The notes: generated by a model not told the origin, from the sequence alone. DNA of 64,000 bases from Doris montereyensis (GCA_037039925.1 JAXRKP010001061.1:1-64000), one strand, 5' to 3'. Counted from the first letter of the stretch, positions 12,191 to 39,766 are shown. Translations and numbers: made by a program.

Positions 12191-13447
12191 GAGAACATCT
12201 TACTTTTTGGCAAGAGAGCTCCTTTTCATGTTTCTTTAAGAAATCTGTTGGTAGAGAGCATCAAGAGAGAGAGCCCCATTGTTTTGGAATTTTACGACCA
12301 TTTGTATGTTATTATTTTGATGGTAACATTTCGTGACAAGGAAAAGTAATACATGTACTAATACACATGTACATTAATTTTTTTTTATTTTACTGATTTG
12401 CGCACTGTTCCTTAACCTTCCATCCGATCACAGATTATAAAGGAGACAGTTCATGGAAAACAAAAAAAGTAACAATGATTACATGGATTAGTTCCCTTAA
12501 AATAGCTTTAGCAATAAAAACAGGTAGGAAAAAAAGACAAAAGACAAAACGAAACCAAAAAACGCACAAAACTAATCACACAAGAATTAACAAGCAACCA
12601 CTGAAACAAAATGGACGCTTTGACTTTGAAAGGGAACATGATTTCCTGATTTTAATGTGATAGGATTTATAAATGATTAAGATTCATTATTAGCAACAAC
12701 AAATACATGTAGTTTAATTTAAATAGAATAATAAAAACATAGGCTTGCCTTAGGTGTTTGTGGGTGTTTTTCGTTTTGTTTATTTCATTTACTTCATCAA
12801 TAGTTTTATCTTAAAAGAGTTTTTAATTTTCTTATATGATATTACTAATATTTGCAATGCACTTCAAACATTATGTAGAGGCAGCCTTTATTTCATAGCA
12901 ACATGTTTAAGGGATCTTCAAGTTCAAAGTCTAAATTCAATTCGTTTTTAAAATTTCATTTTAATGAATTTTAGATGATTTTGTCATGAGGCACCTCATT
13001 AAGATTCCTTTTTTTTCAATTGTTCTCCTGTAAGTTTGATTTTTCTTTATCATACTTTAACATTTTGCTGGTTGTACTTTAACCTAATATTGCCTTAAAA
13101 AAGATGACCCTATCTTATCCTATCAAAACCGACCATGTACATGTTGTATAAATATGTAGATTCATTTTTGTTGTTTTTTTCTTTTCTCAGTCACATCAAA
13201 AAATATCAACAGTGCATATAGATATCTATAAGTTTATCATAGCAAGAATTCTCTATTTTCTTGAATCTTTTATGAAATGTTTACAAAATTTGTTTGCTAC
13301 AAAAACGTTCTTTATTGTTGATTTATTCTAGTAACAATTTTAACATAATATATATTTTTCTTTCAGTCATGATGTCGAACACTAACAATCTGATTCTCAT
13401 TTTTTTAAAGTTCTGTAGACGTGAAAACTAATTGCAGACCGTTAAAG
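12191..13447. other. Intergenic, nothing recognisable
   Basis: AT-rich DNA with short chance open frames. I see no conserved domain, splice-bounded exon or RNA gene. Confidence 0.5.
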
Positions 13448-13449
13448 TA

Positions 13450-14028
13450 CAGTCCAACTCCTCTTATATCGACATCACTGGGACCACCAAATTGTGTCGA
13501 TATAACAGGTAAATCGATATATCAATCAGAGCAAACCAATGAAATAAAGGGACACCGCCAAAAAAACAACCCATTATATAACATCAATTTGTAGGTAATG
13601 TGTGGCCCTAAAAAGGACCGTTTTTGAAGAGGGTGAGAGTATTGCTGGCTTCTATTTTGCTGGTTTGAAGAAGTCATTGATGGTCGCCTGTTTCTGTACG
13701 TAGGAATCATTTCACACACCTTGTCTTCTGCCTGTACAATCATGTCAAATAGTTCATCACTTTTAGTGTGCTGCTGAAAAAGCGCTTCAGTCACAATGGC
13801 TGCTTTTGCTTCCTTGTTTGAAACTAATCGATTTAACGGCCATCGATGGGTATGTGTAGACTGATTATTGTCTGCACCGACAAAATCGGGAAGTCGATAT
13901 GAGGGATTTGAGTCAAATTTACATCGAAATATCAGTGGGGTTTTATCTAATCATATATAAGGAAAAAAAACAGGACTTGGATATGACGTCAATATATTGC
14001 AGGATGTCGATATATGTGGGTTGGACTG
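13450..14028 (-). mobile_element. Pogo/Tigger-like DNA transposon remnant, family T2, copy 1
   Basis: It has terminal inverted repeats CAGTCCAAC...TATCGACAT, left and right, each flanked by TA (13448-13449 and 14029-14030). On the minus strand the interior encodes the end of a transposase-like protein: ALFQQHTKSDELFDMIVQAE, followed after a frame change by VQKQATINDFFKP and a stop. A C-terminal Q-x-T-I-x-D-F-F-K tail is characteristic of pogo/Tigger and jerky-type transposases. The copy is an internally deleted derivative keeping both ends and the C-terminal coding end. A second copy is at about 26706-27175. Confidence 0.8.
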
Positions 14029-14030
14029 TA

Positions 14031-15288
14031 AAAATCATATCAGATCATTTGAATCTTCCCTCAGCTATGTGATTGAGTAAGTGTGGTCACTCGGGTAAGA
14101 TAGCTTAGACTAGACTAGAACCAAGTCTCTTCATCTCAATATGTGGCACTGATCTAGCAACTAATCTTATGGGGTACGGATGAATAACACTGAGGTCTCA
14201 AGCGTACATGCTCTCGGGATAAAGACAAGGATTCATAATTTATAATCTGTACAAGTAGATACATATATAAGGGTATGATCGCTATCTTTACATCTTTTAT
14301 GAGTTTTTACAGTTAAATATCTCTTTGGTTTTTAAGGGGATGACTGACCCCTTACATGCATGTATCATCACTAATGGTGGACAAGAGTTAATTAAATTAA
14401 ACATACAGCTATTATTACTATTATTAGCAGTAGCAGGCACTCTTTGGTATTAAGAACAAGTGCAGGCTTCAAACCTTGCATACCCCAGCAGGTCATACAT
14501 CCTTCAAAATCCTTCCACAGAAGCTTACAAAATAGTTGTCTGCTATTTCATACTAATACTCCAATAACATCCTCTCTTCCTACAATTGGATTCCCATTTA
14601 CATCCGAGTCAAGTGAGGAAAGCAGAAAGTAAATTTCTGAAAACTGGTACCGGGGAACATTGTATAGTACCTGTACAATATTGTGAAAAAAATGTGGGCC
14701 ACTAAGGGTTTCAACTAGTATCGTCGTGATTACAAATTTACATTCCAACTTACACAATTTCACTTTTACCACGACAATCATCATTTTGTCTAGTTTTGTC
14801 ATTTCAACACACAATTGTGTTTATCACCTATGAACTCTAAACTCCCCATTCACAGTCAAAGAGGTAACTTTCAATTGTTTTATCTGGTATCTAACTCCAA
14901 CCATGGTGAACAAATTCATAACCCTTTGTCTTCAATAATTTTCTTAAAGTGGCCTTGATATTTCAGCCCTCCAAACATAAATTCCCTCAACAAAAGTGTA
15001 ACCTGAATGTAGTTCTCAAAACTGAAAAACTCAAAGAAAGGTAGCCCCATTTTCAGGTCAAACAAAAATTATCTTACAAAATTGTATTTTAAAAAGAAAT
15101 AGAAGACTCTTTGTTCCTCAAGCAAAATATTAACATTCATGGAGGTTCAATCTGCTCAATGTGATTATTTACATTAACCTCCTGCCTTGCATTTCTTCTC
15201 CTTAGCTCCTTTATTATTACATGTATTATTATGTTTCATTCTTTTCAAAAGTTGTTTGTTACTGTTAGTAGAAAACACTGAAGTTAAA
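14031..15288. other. Intergenic, nothing recognisable
   Basis: No conserved coding sequence or repeat was recognised. Short open frames here do not resemble known proteins. Confidence 0.5.
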
Positions 15289-15290
15289 TA

Positions 15291-15455
15291 CAGTAGTCGC
15301 TGGATAAAAGCACACTCTGCATAAATACATGCCTACATCTGCTGACTGAATTTTCACTATTTGATAAAAAATGTTCACATAATAAACACACAGTATGCAT
15401 AAAAGCAAGCTTTTTCCTACGCCCAAAGGGCATGCGTTTATCCAACGACTACTGT
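15291..15455. mobile_element. MITE with TA-flanked inverted ends, family T3, copy 1
   Basis: A 165-base element starts CAGTAGTCGCTGGATAAAAG and ends in its inverted counterpart, CTTTTATCCAGCGACTACTG in consensus form (here GTTTATCCAACGACTACTG). It is preceded by TA at 15289-15290; the right flank reads TCA instead of TA. There is no coding capacity. A second copy at 46446-46628 has the same ends and clear TA flanks. The CAGT terminus with TA duplication fits a Tc1/mariner/pogo-mobilised MITE. Confidence 0.8.
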
Positions 15456-15654
15456 CATTTTTGAAAAGTTTAAAACATAATTTTACAACCAGCTTTAATT
15501 CTTGTTTCCTCTATTCAAGTTAAAGAGTGAAAGAAAAGAAGTATGGCTCTAAATCATAACCTCAGCTGTCCACTCTTCTCTAATGTGAAAATGTAAAATG
15601 TGCAGTGCAAGTAATTACACTGTTATTGTTATAAAACGTGATACACTCACTTTG

Positions 15655-15963
15655 CTAGTTTGATATACCCACATCACAGCTAAGGTGATCTCGGGGGTTT
15701 TGGTAGGATTTGTATTTTGCCCAGACTGCCCTGTAAACAGCCAAGGGATCTTTAACGTGTACAGAGTGTTGTGATCTGGACATGGGATCTCCGTTTTATA
15801 ATCCATCTCTGATGGGACTAGGTGTCAGTCCACCTACCTGGACCAGGGGGACAGATTTTGCTCGAAAAAAATCAAGAAAATGTTTCAACTGTTGGCAGGG
15901 CTCAAACCTACTACCTTTTGGTTAGGAGGCTGACATTTTGCCTCTGGAATACAGAGTCCCCCT
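15655..15963 (-). repeat. tRNA-derived SINE, family A
   Basis: On the minus strand the copy starts GGGGGACTCTGTATTCCAGA (A-box region). It has a B-box-like GTTTGAGCC, then the family body with a GGTCCAGGTAGGTGGAC-like word, AAAGATCCCTTGGCTGTTTA, CAGGGCAGTCTGGGCAAAA and ACC.CCGAGATCACCTTAGC. It ends near TGTGGGTATATCAAA. The segment order is the same as in the copies at 2158, 35028, 45236 and 63190. Confidence 0.8.
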
Positions 15964-17222
15964 ATGTTGCTAATAAATGCCCTCACAAGAAAAGAAACAA
16001 TGAAACATAAAACAATATCAATGAACAGAATATCTTCTATCTACAAAATAAGCCAAACACTTGTTCAAGTAAACAGTCTTTAATTATTTGTGTATACAGG
16101 TGAAAGTTGAAAAAATTAATATGGATATTTGATCAAACACATACAATGCATTTGTAGTCATTCTGCTTGAAACCATGTCTAATATCATATAAATATGTGA
16201 TTATCATCTTTTTTTATCATGTGCCTATGCATGTAATTCAGCTTGAAAATGTTGTACATGTAATAATTGTAACATGAAACATGTGAATTTATGTAAAAAA
16301 TCTCATCACAATCACATCATAACAAAGGTACATGTATATAAGCCTTTTGAAGTAAACTTTTGTTTCCATATTTGGATTTTCCAAAAGTCAACAATTTATC
16401 TGTACATTAAAATTTACAGTCAACAAGATTTCTTTCTCTAACAAAGAAAGGTATTAATTAATGATATGCAAAAATATTCTGACACACGAACTAAAAAATG
16501 TTAAAAATTAACTTCAGGTAACATAACAACAAATGTTTCTGCCCTTTTTAAATTGGTGTAGCGAGGTAAAATTCTGCTCAGAGTGAATGAATATAAAAGC
16601 AAAAACATCATATAATTTCAAACAGAAAAGCAATAGTAGCTGTCAATTAAATATCCTCTTTATGACCCCTCTATTCTTCCTTTTCCTAACCAACAAGAAT
16701 AAAGCTAAACAAAAAAGCCGAAGTAGAAGACAAAGGAGATTAAATAACCCTGAAACTCACAGATAAGAGCAAAAAAAGTCATTTTGTCAACAACTGGGGG
16801 AAGATTCTCATTTCTGCTGGGAAACAAAAATGATAATAATTTAGGTCTAAAAAACATGACAAGAGAAGAATTAGTTTAAACCAGGTTTGCAAATCCTAAT
16901 TCCATGGTATTTTTCAGTACTGGTATACAAGTCATGAACAACAAAATCATCTCAATGAGTGTGGAAGAGAAATAAACAAGAAAACTAACATGCAGTCTAC
17001 AAACAAAAACTAAAACCACACTCCTATGAAATTTTTATTTGAATTATATGACTTTTGATATTTATTAAAATAATATCAAACGGTTGAATAATATAAACCT
17101 AAGGACAGTCAAAATTTTATTTTATTGAATTGTTGTATCTGAGAATTTTAAAAATATGAGCTTTTACATATTACACTCCCAATCCTCACACATCATATAA
17201 ATTTAAGGAGAACATGGTAACA
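15964..17222. other. Intergenic, nothing recognisable
   Basis: AT-rich sequence with no recognisable exon. It could include distal 3' flank of ARL6, which is transcribed from right to left, but no boundary can be set from sequence. Confidence 0.4.
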
Positions 17223-17224
17223 TA

Positions 17225-17850
17225 CTGGGTCCAAATGCTCTAGCTAATTGGGACAATGTTTTGCAGGCTTACATTAATCATCATCACCATTTTCCCCATA
17301 ATTATATATTCCAACACTTTCTTTTTAACTGAATTTGTTTTTGTGTCAAACAAACTATTATTACACCTGCATCAGTGCTAGATGTGTTATACATTAAATA
17401 CGTAGATGATGCTGTAAGTGCCAGTCCATGATGACCATAAGCCAGACATCTGTTATGCAGGTGCCAATTCAAGCGTCCCGCCAGTCCTTGCTTGTCCAAC
17501 TAGCAATACAGTACAGTTTTGACATGGAGCGGGACTTAGAAAGCAGAGTCATGCACTGTCATAGCCTTTTATTGACTGTCATCACAAGGATGGACATGCG
17601 AGGAGATTTAACAATCCACCATGCATTCTTGATTACGTGTCTTCTCTATCTACTGTCCAATGAAGCTTGACTGTGAGTGACACCACAGTTGAATGCCATG
17701 TTCGTTTTCATCAACTGGTCTTGTGGATACAATAAATCGTTCATTTAATTCTTTCTTTTAACAAAATCTCAAGGTGCTCAGGTAATCGGGAAACCCAGCT
17801 AATCAGGAATTACGATCCACCAAGATTTCTCGATGAGGGTGGTTCCACAG
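17225..17850. mobile_element. Non-autonomous TA-flanked DNA transposon, family T1, copy 2 (inverted)
   Basis: The reverse complement of this segment aligns with 10804-11571. Shared blocks include TGTATAACAC, TAGCACT.ATGCAGGTGTAA, GTCAA.ACTGTACTGT.TTG and CTGATT..GGGTTTCCCGATT-type ends. The ends are CTGTGGAACC (reverse of 17850) and a weaker CTGGGTCCAA at 17225, both beside TA. No transposase frame is visible. One end is more decayed than in copy 1. Confidence 0.6.
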
Positions 17851-18931
17851 TATTACACTCTAAGCATTTTTAAAAAAAAGAGAGAACTTAATCGTTTTAT
17901 ATGACATTGATTCAAGTTTATCTGCATATTTCTGAGGAAAAAATAAGTTTGTAATCAAAGACATACCTGGAACTCTGACCACCCAATGTTTCTGGAGTTA
18001 GAACCATATAAATCTAGGGTCGCGAATTGTTTACATCGTAAAAGTTCAACAGAATGCAGGAAAAATTACAAAATCATAATCATTACATTCTATACCCTTA
18101 GGCAAAAGTTTTATGATTTGTCCCGATTACATCATTTTTAATGGAAAGCTTCAAATCTATATCATTACTATCTTCTTCCCCCGCCCCCCAAAAAAGGGTT
18201 CACTCACGGCATATGGAAGCTCTTACTTCCACATTCGCAATTTGCGGTACAAGCAACATCAGCCTAATATGCAGAACGGACACCAGCAAGACATTACAAG
18301 GCTTTTGTCATTTATGACCAGATATTTTTAGATGTGTCCTAAGATGTGTTTGGACCAGTTAGGAAACACATCTTTTTTCTTACAAAAGCAATATCTGAAC
18401 GTGATTTGTGTGTTACTTCATACTTATAGTGGGTGGATTAAAACGTAAAATGCTAAGTACTGCAAATGGAGAAAAAAAAAACAACCAAATGGTTTAAATA
18501 CCCCTATATAAAGATTTAAAAAGTTATCAGCATGGATAACTTCAAATTTGAAAATTTAAAAGACACATTCAAAGGAAATTATCCATAACAGATTATGGCT
18601 GCTTTGTGTATTTCATTGTCTTCTTTGGTATGCAAACATGAGAGCAATAAAAAGATAAAATGATATACTTATAGAGTGAATGCCAAATTCTCTCTTAAGT
18701 TAATTTATGTCATATTGACCTTGTTTCCAAGTTTTTTTCCCGCTCTGTTGAAATTTGTAAAGATAAATAAGTTTTATACAATATTGAAACTGTTTCTCTT
18801 ACATGTTGGGGAAAGTATAAATAGACTATAAGGAAGGCAAGTGATCTTTGTGACACCTCTTTGATGAAAATGACATGAAATCCAACTAAATTAGAGACAA
18901 AATTTTTTTACCATATAATGACTTTTTAAGA
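17851..18931 (-). other. ARL6 3' flank, probable 3' UTR in part
   Basis: This DNA lies downstream of the ARL6 stop codon on its strand. No second coding exon or conserved element is visible. Part of it is presumably 3' untranslated sequence, but I could not pick a convincing polyadenylation site. Confidence 0.35.
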
Positions 18932-19505
18932 TTACTTTTTCTTTTTTCTTTCAAGGACGTCCTTCAATTGATCTGTAAGCCAATCGACACCTTCATGCAA
19001 GCCATCTCCAGTTATAGCATTACTTGCACATATATGCCATGGTTTATCTCTAATAATATCAAGTCTCAGAGAGTGGAGCATTTTACACTTGAAACAGCCT
19101 CTCTCTCATCCATCTTGTTAGCAAAGAAAAGAACTGGAATGATACGATTCTTTAAATCTGGATGCTCCAGGAGAAGATCAAGTTCATTTTTAGCCACAGT
19201 AATTCTCAATTTGTCACTGCTGTCCACAACGAAAATAATTCCATCACACTCCTTATAATAAGTTTCCCAAAGATTTCGATATCTTCCTTGACCAGACATG
19301 TCAAAAGCTGTGAAAGCCAGTTGCTTTGATTTAAATTTTTCCACTGTAAAACCAACTGTCGGAACAATGTCATGGCTTCTCGTTTCCTCTGATTTGAAAT
19401 GGTTGATTATGGTTGTTTTACCACTATTATCTAAACCAACAACCATAACATTGACCTCTTTCTTGTTGACACCAAGCCAGTCAGCAAGAGCACGAAAAAA
19501 CCCAT
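18932..19505 (-). CDS. ARL6: ADP-ribosylation factor-like 6 (BBS3), intronless copy with two frame breaks
   Basis: ARL6 is an Arf-family GTPase that, when GTP-bound, recruits the BBSome coat to membranes at the ciliary base. Visible motifs in order are P-loop GLDNSGKT, switch I PTVGF, switch [19 protein letters not shown] and CASNAI for guanine binding, and a lysine-rich end. All nucleotide-binding residues are intact. The family's start [12 protein letters not shown] is reached from the ATG at 19505 only if one base is restored in a T6 run near 19495. After VKCSTL (about 19080) one base is missing before [13 protein letters not shown]. With both restored the product would be 191 residues, close to the usual 186. 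Vertebrate ARL6 is split by several introns, but here there are none. It could be a retrocopy or a gene that lost its introns; the two breaks may be sequencing error or decay. Confidence 0.85.
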
Positions 19506-21083
19506 ATTTGACAGGTGATTTGGTGACGTTTAAATAACACCACTGAATGAACGATGTGAAAGACACACAGTGACGGAGACGAATTTGTTTTGTTTTCCTT
19601 CTGAATTTGTAAAAAATTTAGAAGATCTTGATTCCAGATACCACCGTCTGATATACGTTATACATCTAAAGCTACCATCTAGGCCTATACATTACAGGTG
19701 TTGACGCGAAGGCTTCGACGGAGCAACCAAAATGTAGTTTTCAAAGTAATGCAACTTGAGTAATGGAACATTGTCTTGTTCTAGTTTTAAAGCATGAATT
19801 ATGTTTTGATGGATGCTGAACAAATAAATGTCTAAGTGGCCTTTAGTGGCGAATGATAATTGGTCCTGGAAAGACACGAGGAAGTGTCATAAATGGAACT
19901 TCAAAAGCCTACCACTGAAGCGTCATCAGCAACCATCGTCACTCGGCAAAAATATTTCCCATCATTCTCAAAATGTAAAAAAAGTTGGATATAGTCATGA
20001 TTTGGAAATTTAAAAAAATTCAAATGTCTACAGCTTTTAAGTGAACTTATTTGGTATGTCTATAATAACAACAAAATTTCCATCTTCGTAAATTTGTATT
20101 ATTGTCAATTTTGTAACATTTTATAAAATAAAAATCAGAATGAAAATCCAAACCATGTATAATTCAAAATGGCGACCAAACAATACTTACATCTGCAGCC
20201 TGCATTCGGTTTCTTGTGAACTTTACTTCTTATTGGTGCTTAAACATACTAAGTTCGTATTTTGTTTGAGGAAATATGACATTCACAATTCCCAGGAATC
20301 AATGCACACTTTAAGGAGTGCATAATATTCTATTAAAAGCTTTGCATCGCAGCATTTTCTGCCAACTTGTATTTGTCTCACTCTCCTCTGGCTCTCACTA
20401 TCAATACTCTCAGTAACTTGACATTATCGGTATTGTCGACCGAGACGTCCGTCCAAGTTAACTGATCAACATCACATCGTATAAAATAATACAATACTAT
20501 ATTGTTTAGAGCTAGATTTGCAAAGTGGATCTAGGTATAGTCACTAATTTGATTCAGTTAACATACCCTTTGTAATGGAATGTTGCTTACTATACTCAAC
20601 TCTCAGCACTTGCAATGGTGACTACTGAATTTGTGAGTTGTCAAGAGAAGTGACATTACTCCTGTGTACAGTGTAGATCTAGATTCTAGACCTAGTGTAT
20701 TTATAAATTAGTTATCACTAAAGCTATATTCTAGAGACAACATTAAGCTCTCTGCTAGACATTCCAGTGACAATGTGCCGAAGACAACTCAAGTCTAAAA
20801 CAAAACAGTTACTTAAATTAAGTTTACATTTACAGTGCCACGACTGCAGATGTTCAGTGTGCTTGGGAACAGAATATTATATACTTGTTTTCGAAAACCT
20901 TTTGAAAGCAAATTTGCAGTAGTTCTTATATCATAAAGGTAAGTGGGAACTTTAAGTATAAATAGATTCACGTAGATTTAGATGAATTTAAGGTCAGCCT
21001 AATATAATGTTCAGTTTTCAGTACTAAAAATTAAGATGGTTTAAAATGTAACTACACAGGTTGCATTCACCTACACATTGCGC
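19506..21083. other. ARL6 upstream region and intergenic DNA
   Basis: This is the 5' flank of the minus-strand ARL6 copy. I see no TATA box or conserved exon that I would defend. TCTAGA/TAGATCTAG words cluster at about 20675-20740. Confidence 0.4.
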
Positions 21084-21087
21084 TTAA

Positions 21088-23709
21088 CTCTTTCTGCCCG
21101 GAGTGTGACTCAGTCGTCAATGCGATCTTCAATTCTACAGGAAGTACGAGCCAGTCGTTGGTTCATTTTGCGACATCCGGTCCCAAATCTATTTTAAGAG
21201 CTGCTTTTCGATAACTAGAACTTCATTTCTGTAGGAAATCATAGCTTTTGTGCTCCTTTTTAGACTCTCCTGTTCCAGTCTACTTTCATTCTAAATTGAT
21301 AAACTTTTGAATTTTGCGAAAATCCAGCAAGAGAGATGGCTGAGAGACTCCCATGGCAACCTAACCTGTTTGATGTAAGAGGCTAGTGTCATTAAGGAGG
21401 GAATAATAGATGTCAGTGAAGTTGACAGTGATAACAGTGACTTTTGTCTATCAGAGATGATAATTTAAATCAGTCAACAAGTAGTGATGAATCCACTGAT
21501 GTAGAGGAGGCATCAACATCAAGCCATGGTGCTGATCCAGATCTAGATGTCGATCCAGATATCCCCTCTACCTTGTCTGGTTCTAGGACTATAAGAAATA
21601 GATCTAGACCAAATCCTAATACTGCAAGAACTGATAGATGTAGATCCAAAATCAAAATTGACAATGACTGGGTAACTTAAAATGATGGTGAGACAAACAC
21701 TTGCTTTACGTTTGAACCCAAACAGGATGTTGGCGTGAATCCCGACAAACATTTTCCACAGAATCTACCCCTGATGATTGTTTCAAGGTTCTGATGGATG
21801 ATGAGACATTAGATGCTCTTATAAAATTTATAAATGACTATGCAATGTACAGGATACAAAAGAACACCCCAGCTAGGGGTCCTAGGTCAAGATTCTGTTG
21901 ATGGAGTTGAAACTATTTGCAATTGTTATCATGATGGGTGTGGACCCTCGTCCGGAAATTAGACACTATTGGTCTCTGTTTCAAGGTCTTACACCCCATT
22001 CTACCCTAATATGATGGACAGGGAACGATTCAGGGCTATCTATCAATCCATGTTACACACAGGAGAGGCTGATTCAGAAGGGAAAGCCAGAGTAGAATCT
22101 TTTGTCAAAGTGCTCATAAAAAAATTCAGTGATGCATTTACACCAGATGGAAGTGTCTCTATTGACGAAATGATAATAGGCTACCAGGGACAATGGAAAC
22201 ACAAGGTTTTCAACCAGACGGAAACCTCACAAATATCATGTGAAATCTTTCGTGCTCGTTCACAGTGAAATTGGATATGTGCTTAACATTTTGACCTATT
22301 ATGGAGCGGATACGTCATTTCATCAAGATGTTGATCCGAACTCAGATTTACCTGCAATCCACATACCCTACTTGATGTCATTGGTTCTTGATATCATATC
22401 TTTGCTGACAGGTGGTATACCACTAGAGCACTTCTTGATCACCTTTTGGAGAGAAAGCAGTACTATACAGGAACAGTCTAATTAAACCGTAAAAGATTTC
22501 CTGCAGAGTTGAAGCAATTGAGATTACAACACATGGAAAAAAAGATACTAGATTACAGATATAATGATAAACTACCGTGCTGCATTTTCAAAGAGAAGGA
22601 GGCAAGAAAACCAGTCATAATGGTTTCGTCACATGCTGATAGTACAGATAAGGAGGTGAGACCAGGAGTTCTGAAACCAAAAGTTGCGGACATGTGCAAC
22701 CTCTTTATGAATTAATGCGACAAAGCCAGCCAAATGACTAGCTACTATGGTCATCAGAAAAGAAAAAGCACTAAATGGTGGAAAAAGATAGTTTTATGGA
22801 CTCTAGAAATACGTACTGTCAATGCCTTTATTTTATATAAATTGACCAGAGAAAGAGACCAAAAAGACAAACAGTGCTGACGGAAATCTCACCCTTATAA
22901 ATTTCAAATTCCGGCTCATCGATAGCCTCATCGAGGAAGCCGCAAAACTTCTACCACAGAAAGAAATTAACATCCCGCAAAAGCAACGTGGAAGAAGGCC
23001 AACTATGTCTCGGTAAAAAACCCATGACTGCCGATGCAAATACTGCAGTACCCCTGACAAGCCAAAACGCATATAATATGATCTTTCATTTGTGAAGGAT
23101 GCCCTGAAAGGCCCCACCTCCACCCTAATGATTGCGTCAAGGCTTATCACACCCCATAATCTCATTTTTTCCTCACCTTTATCATTCACAAGGCTGTTAT
23201 TATGAGAGAAAAAAGTTGTAATATGTCATACAAGTTTTGTGCAATAATTCTGCTGTGCACCTTTGCATCAGTTTTACATTTTCGCCGTTCATTATTCACG
23301 TCGTTCATTGTTCAATTTTTATTTGAGAGTTGAAATTTTAAAACATTCACACAAGAACGATTTATCAAGCAAATGCCTACATATTCTACAATGAAAGCTA
23401 ATTGGATTTACTCCATTATGATATCCATTTGGATTACATCAACATTTTGAAAAGATCTGAAGAGAATAAAACTAAGGTAAAGGAATTTTTTGTTTCATTT
23501 TATTTTCTCTCACTCTTCTTCTACCTTCACACTTTCTAAGCATACAAATCACCCCAATCATTGTTTAAAATGATAGGAAATTTAATTCCGTCAATTTAAT
23601 ACCAAATGTGTTGATATATTTAAGGTCAGTTTTAGATACTCTGGTAGGAATTTCACACCGTTCGAACTGTTAATTCTGGCGAAACTATTTTAATTCCAGG
23701 CGGAAAGAG
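21088..23709 (+). mobile_element. piggyBac-type DNA transposon, complete ends, decayed transposase
   Basis: The 2622-bp element is bounded by TTAA at 21084-21087 and at 23710-23713, the strict piggyBac target duplication. The left end is CTCTTTCTGCCCGGAGTG and the right end, reverse-complemented, is CTCTTTCCGCCTGGAATT, an imperfect inverted repeat of at least 15 bases. The interior encodes a piggyBac/PGBD-type transposase across several frames. This combination makes it an end-to-end element rather than a domesticated gene. Confidence 0.92.
21444..23170 (+). pseudogene. piggyBac (PGBD-like) transposase, frameshifted
   Basis: Pieces of the DDE_Tnp_1_7 transposase occur in order. There is an acidic Ser/Asp-rich N-terminus (21444-21680). 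Next comes PFYPNMMDRERFRAIYQSML (about 21990), then FTPDGSVSIDEMIIGYQGQW (about 22140), which holds a catalytic Asp. KYHVKSFVLVHSEIGYVLN follows (about 22230), then TDRWYTTRALLDHLLERKQY and TGTV (about 22385) with the later conserved Asp. ASQMTSYYGHQKRKSTKWWK and VNAFILYK (about 22735-22840) come next, then a Cys/His-rich tail (HDCRCKYC near 23030, then C..CPERPHLH). At least four frame changes and one in-frame stop break it, so it cannot make transposase. Relatives are PGBD genes and transposons of many animals. Confidence 0.9.
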
Positions 23710-23713
23710 TTAA

Positions 23714-24912
23714 GTGGGTGATGCTTGGCTATAATGCAATTATTCAAATGTGTATTTTATATATAATGATATGTTTATAAAATGTGTTGTTTTAGCCTAC
23801 TTACTTTAACTGTACCTGTACTGTAAAAATATTTTTATTTGATACATTATGCCTCAGTATGCTTCATGTCATATTCTATGATTTACGCTCTAAGTTGCCA
23901 TTCACGTGGATGTAATCTGAATCATCTAGATTTAAAAAAAAAATTCTTATCTTTTGATGATCTGTATGTTAGATAATACACTTTTTTAAAATGCAAGTTA
24001 TGTGACATGTTTGGCAACTCTAAATATTAACAAATAATTTTAAGGATTCATTTACAATAATAATATATATATGTGATTGACATTGAACAGATTTTTAACC
24101 AATGCAGAAATTTTCCCTGCAGCATGCAAGATTTTCACGTTAAGTGTGTGGCAGATCTGATACAGTGGGAGGTGCATTCAACAAGGTCATCAGGACTGAT
24201 GCTAGGTCTCGTATGAGACCTTTTGTTGAATGCGAAGTCAGCAAGGAACCTTCCATTTCAATAGCAGGGATTTTTTTTCTTTTCATTTTCAAAGAAAAGG
24301 CATTTTTGCGCTTTGTGGGTTTTGATGTGAGGTACATGCCATTTCGATAAATCAGAATAAAGCGATGGCACAGAGAGTTACATGTGTGAACACTTGCAAG
24401 GCATAGAAGAAAGTGAGCAACAGAGAGAAAATTAGTAATTAGCGCAGCCCCTAGGCGAGGTCATGTCGGCCACTGAAATCATTTTGATTGGTTCTGCACT
24501 TTCCCCACTAGCCAATCTTCCGCTCACTCACATCATCGACAATACAATAAAACGATTGTTCTAGTATCTTTGCTCACACTACACAGCCTAGCCTGGCTGT
24601 TAACAATTAACAGGTTAGTCATCCGTCTCGCCTCCCAAACACATACACACACACACATAGTGCAGCATCAATCAATGACATCAGCGTTTAGCAGCAATTT
24701 TACCCATGCTGGGGCCTCATTGGATGTGTTGTTTTTTTTAAAAAAGAGAATGAAAGGGGGAAAACGGGGATTTTTCGTTGAGCACGATCTCGGTGGACGT
24801 AGCGCCCACTGTAGTTGACTTAGTTATGAAACGTACGGTTTTTAGGCTCCTGAGAACATTTGTATTATTTTACATATTGATCAAATGATTTACTCTTCAA
24901 ATAGGTCCAGAT
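23714..24912 (+). promoter_or_regulatory. TAF3 5' flank and putative promoter
   Basis: This is the region upstream of the TAF3 start codon. Two CCAAT-type motifs lie about 400 bases before the ATG: TGATTGGTT near 24486 (inverted CCAAT) and TAGCCAATC near 24510. No TATA box is apparent, which is usual for such housekeeping genes. A foldback around 24176-24236 pairs TTCAACAAGGTC with GACC.TTTTGTTGAA. The promoter role is inferred from position and the CCAAT pair only. Confidence 0.35.
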
Positions 24913-39766
<14,854 letters not shown>

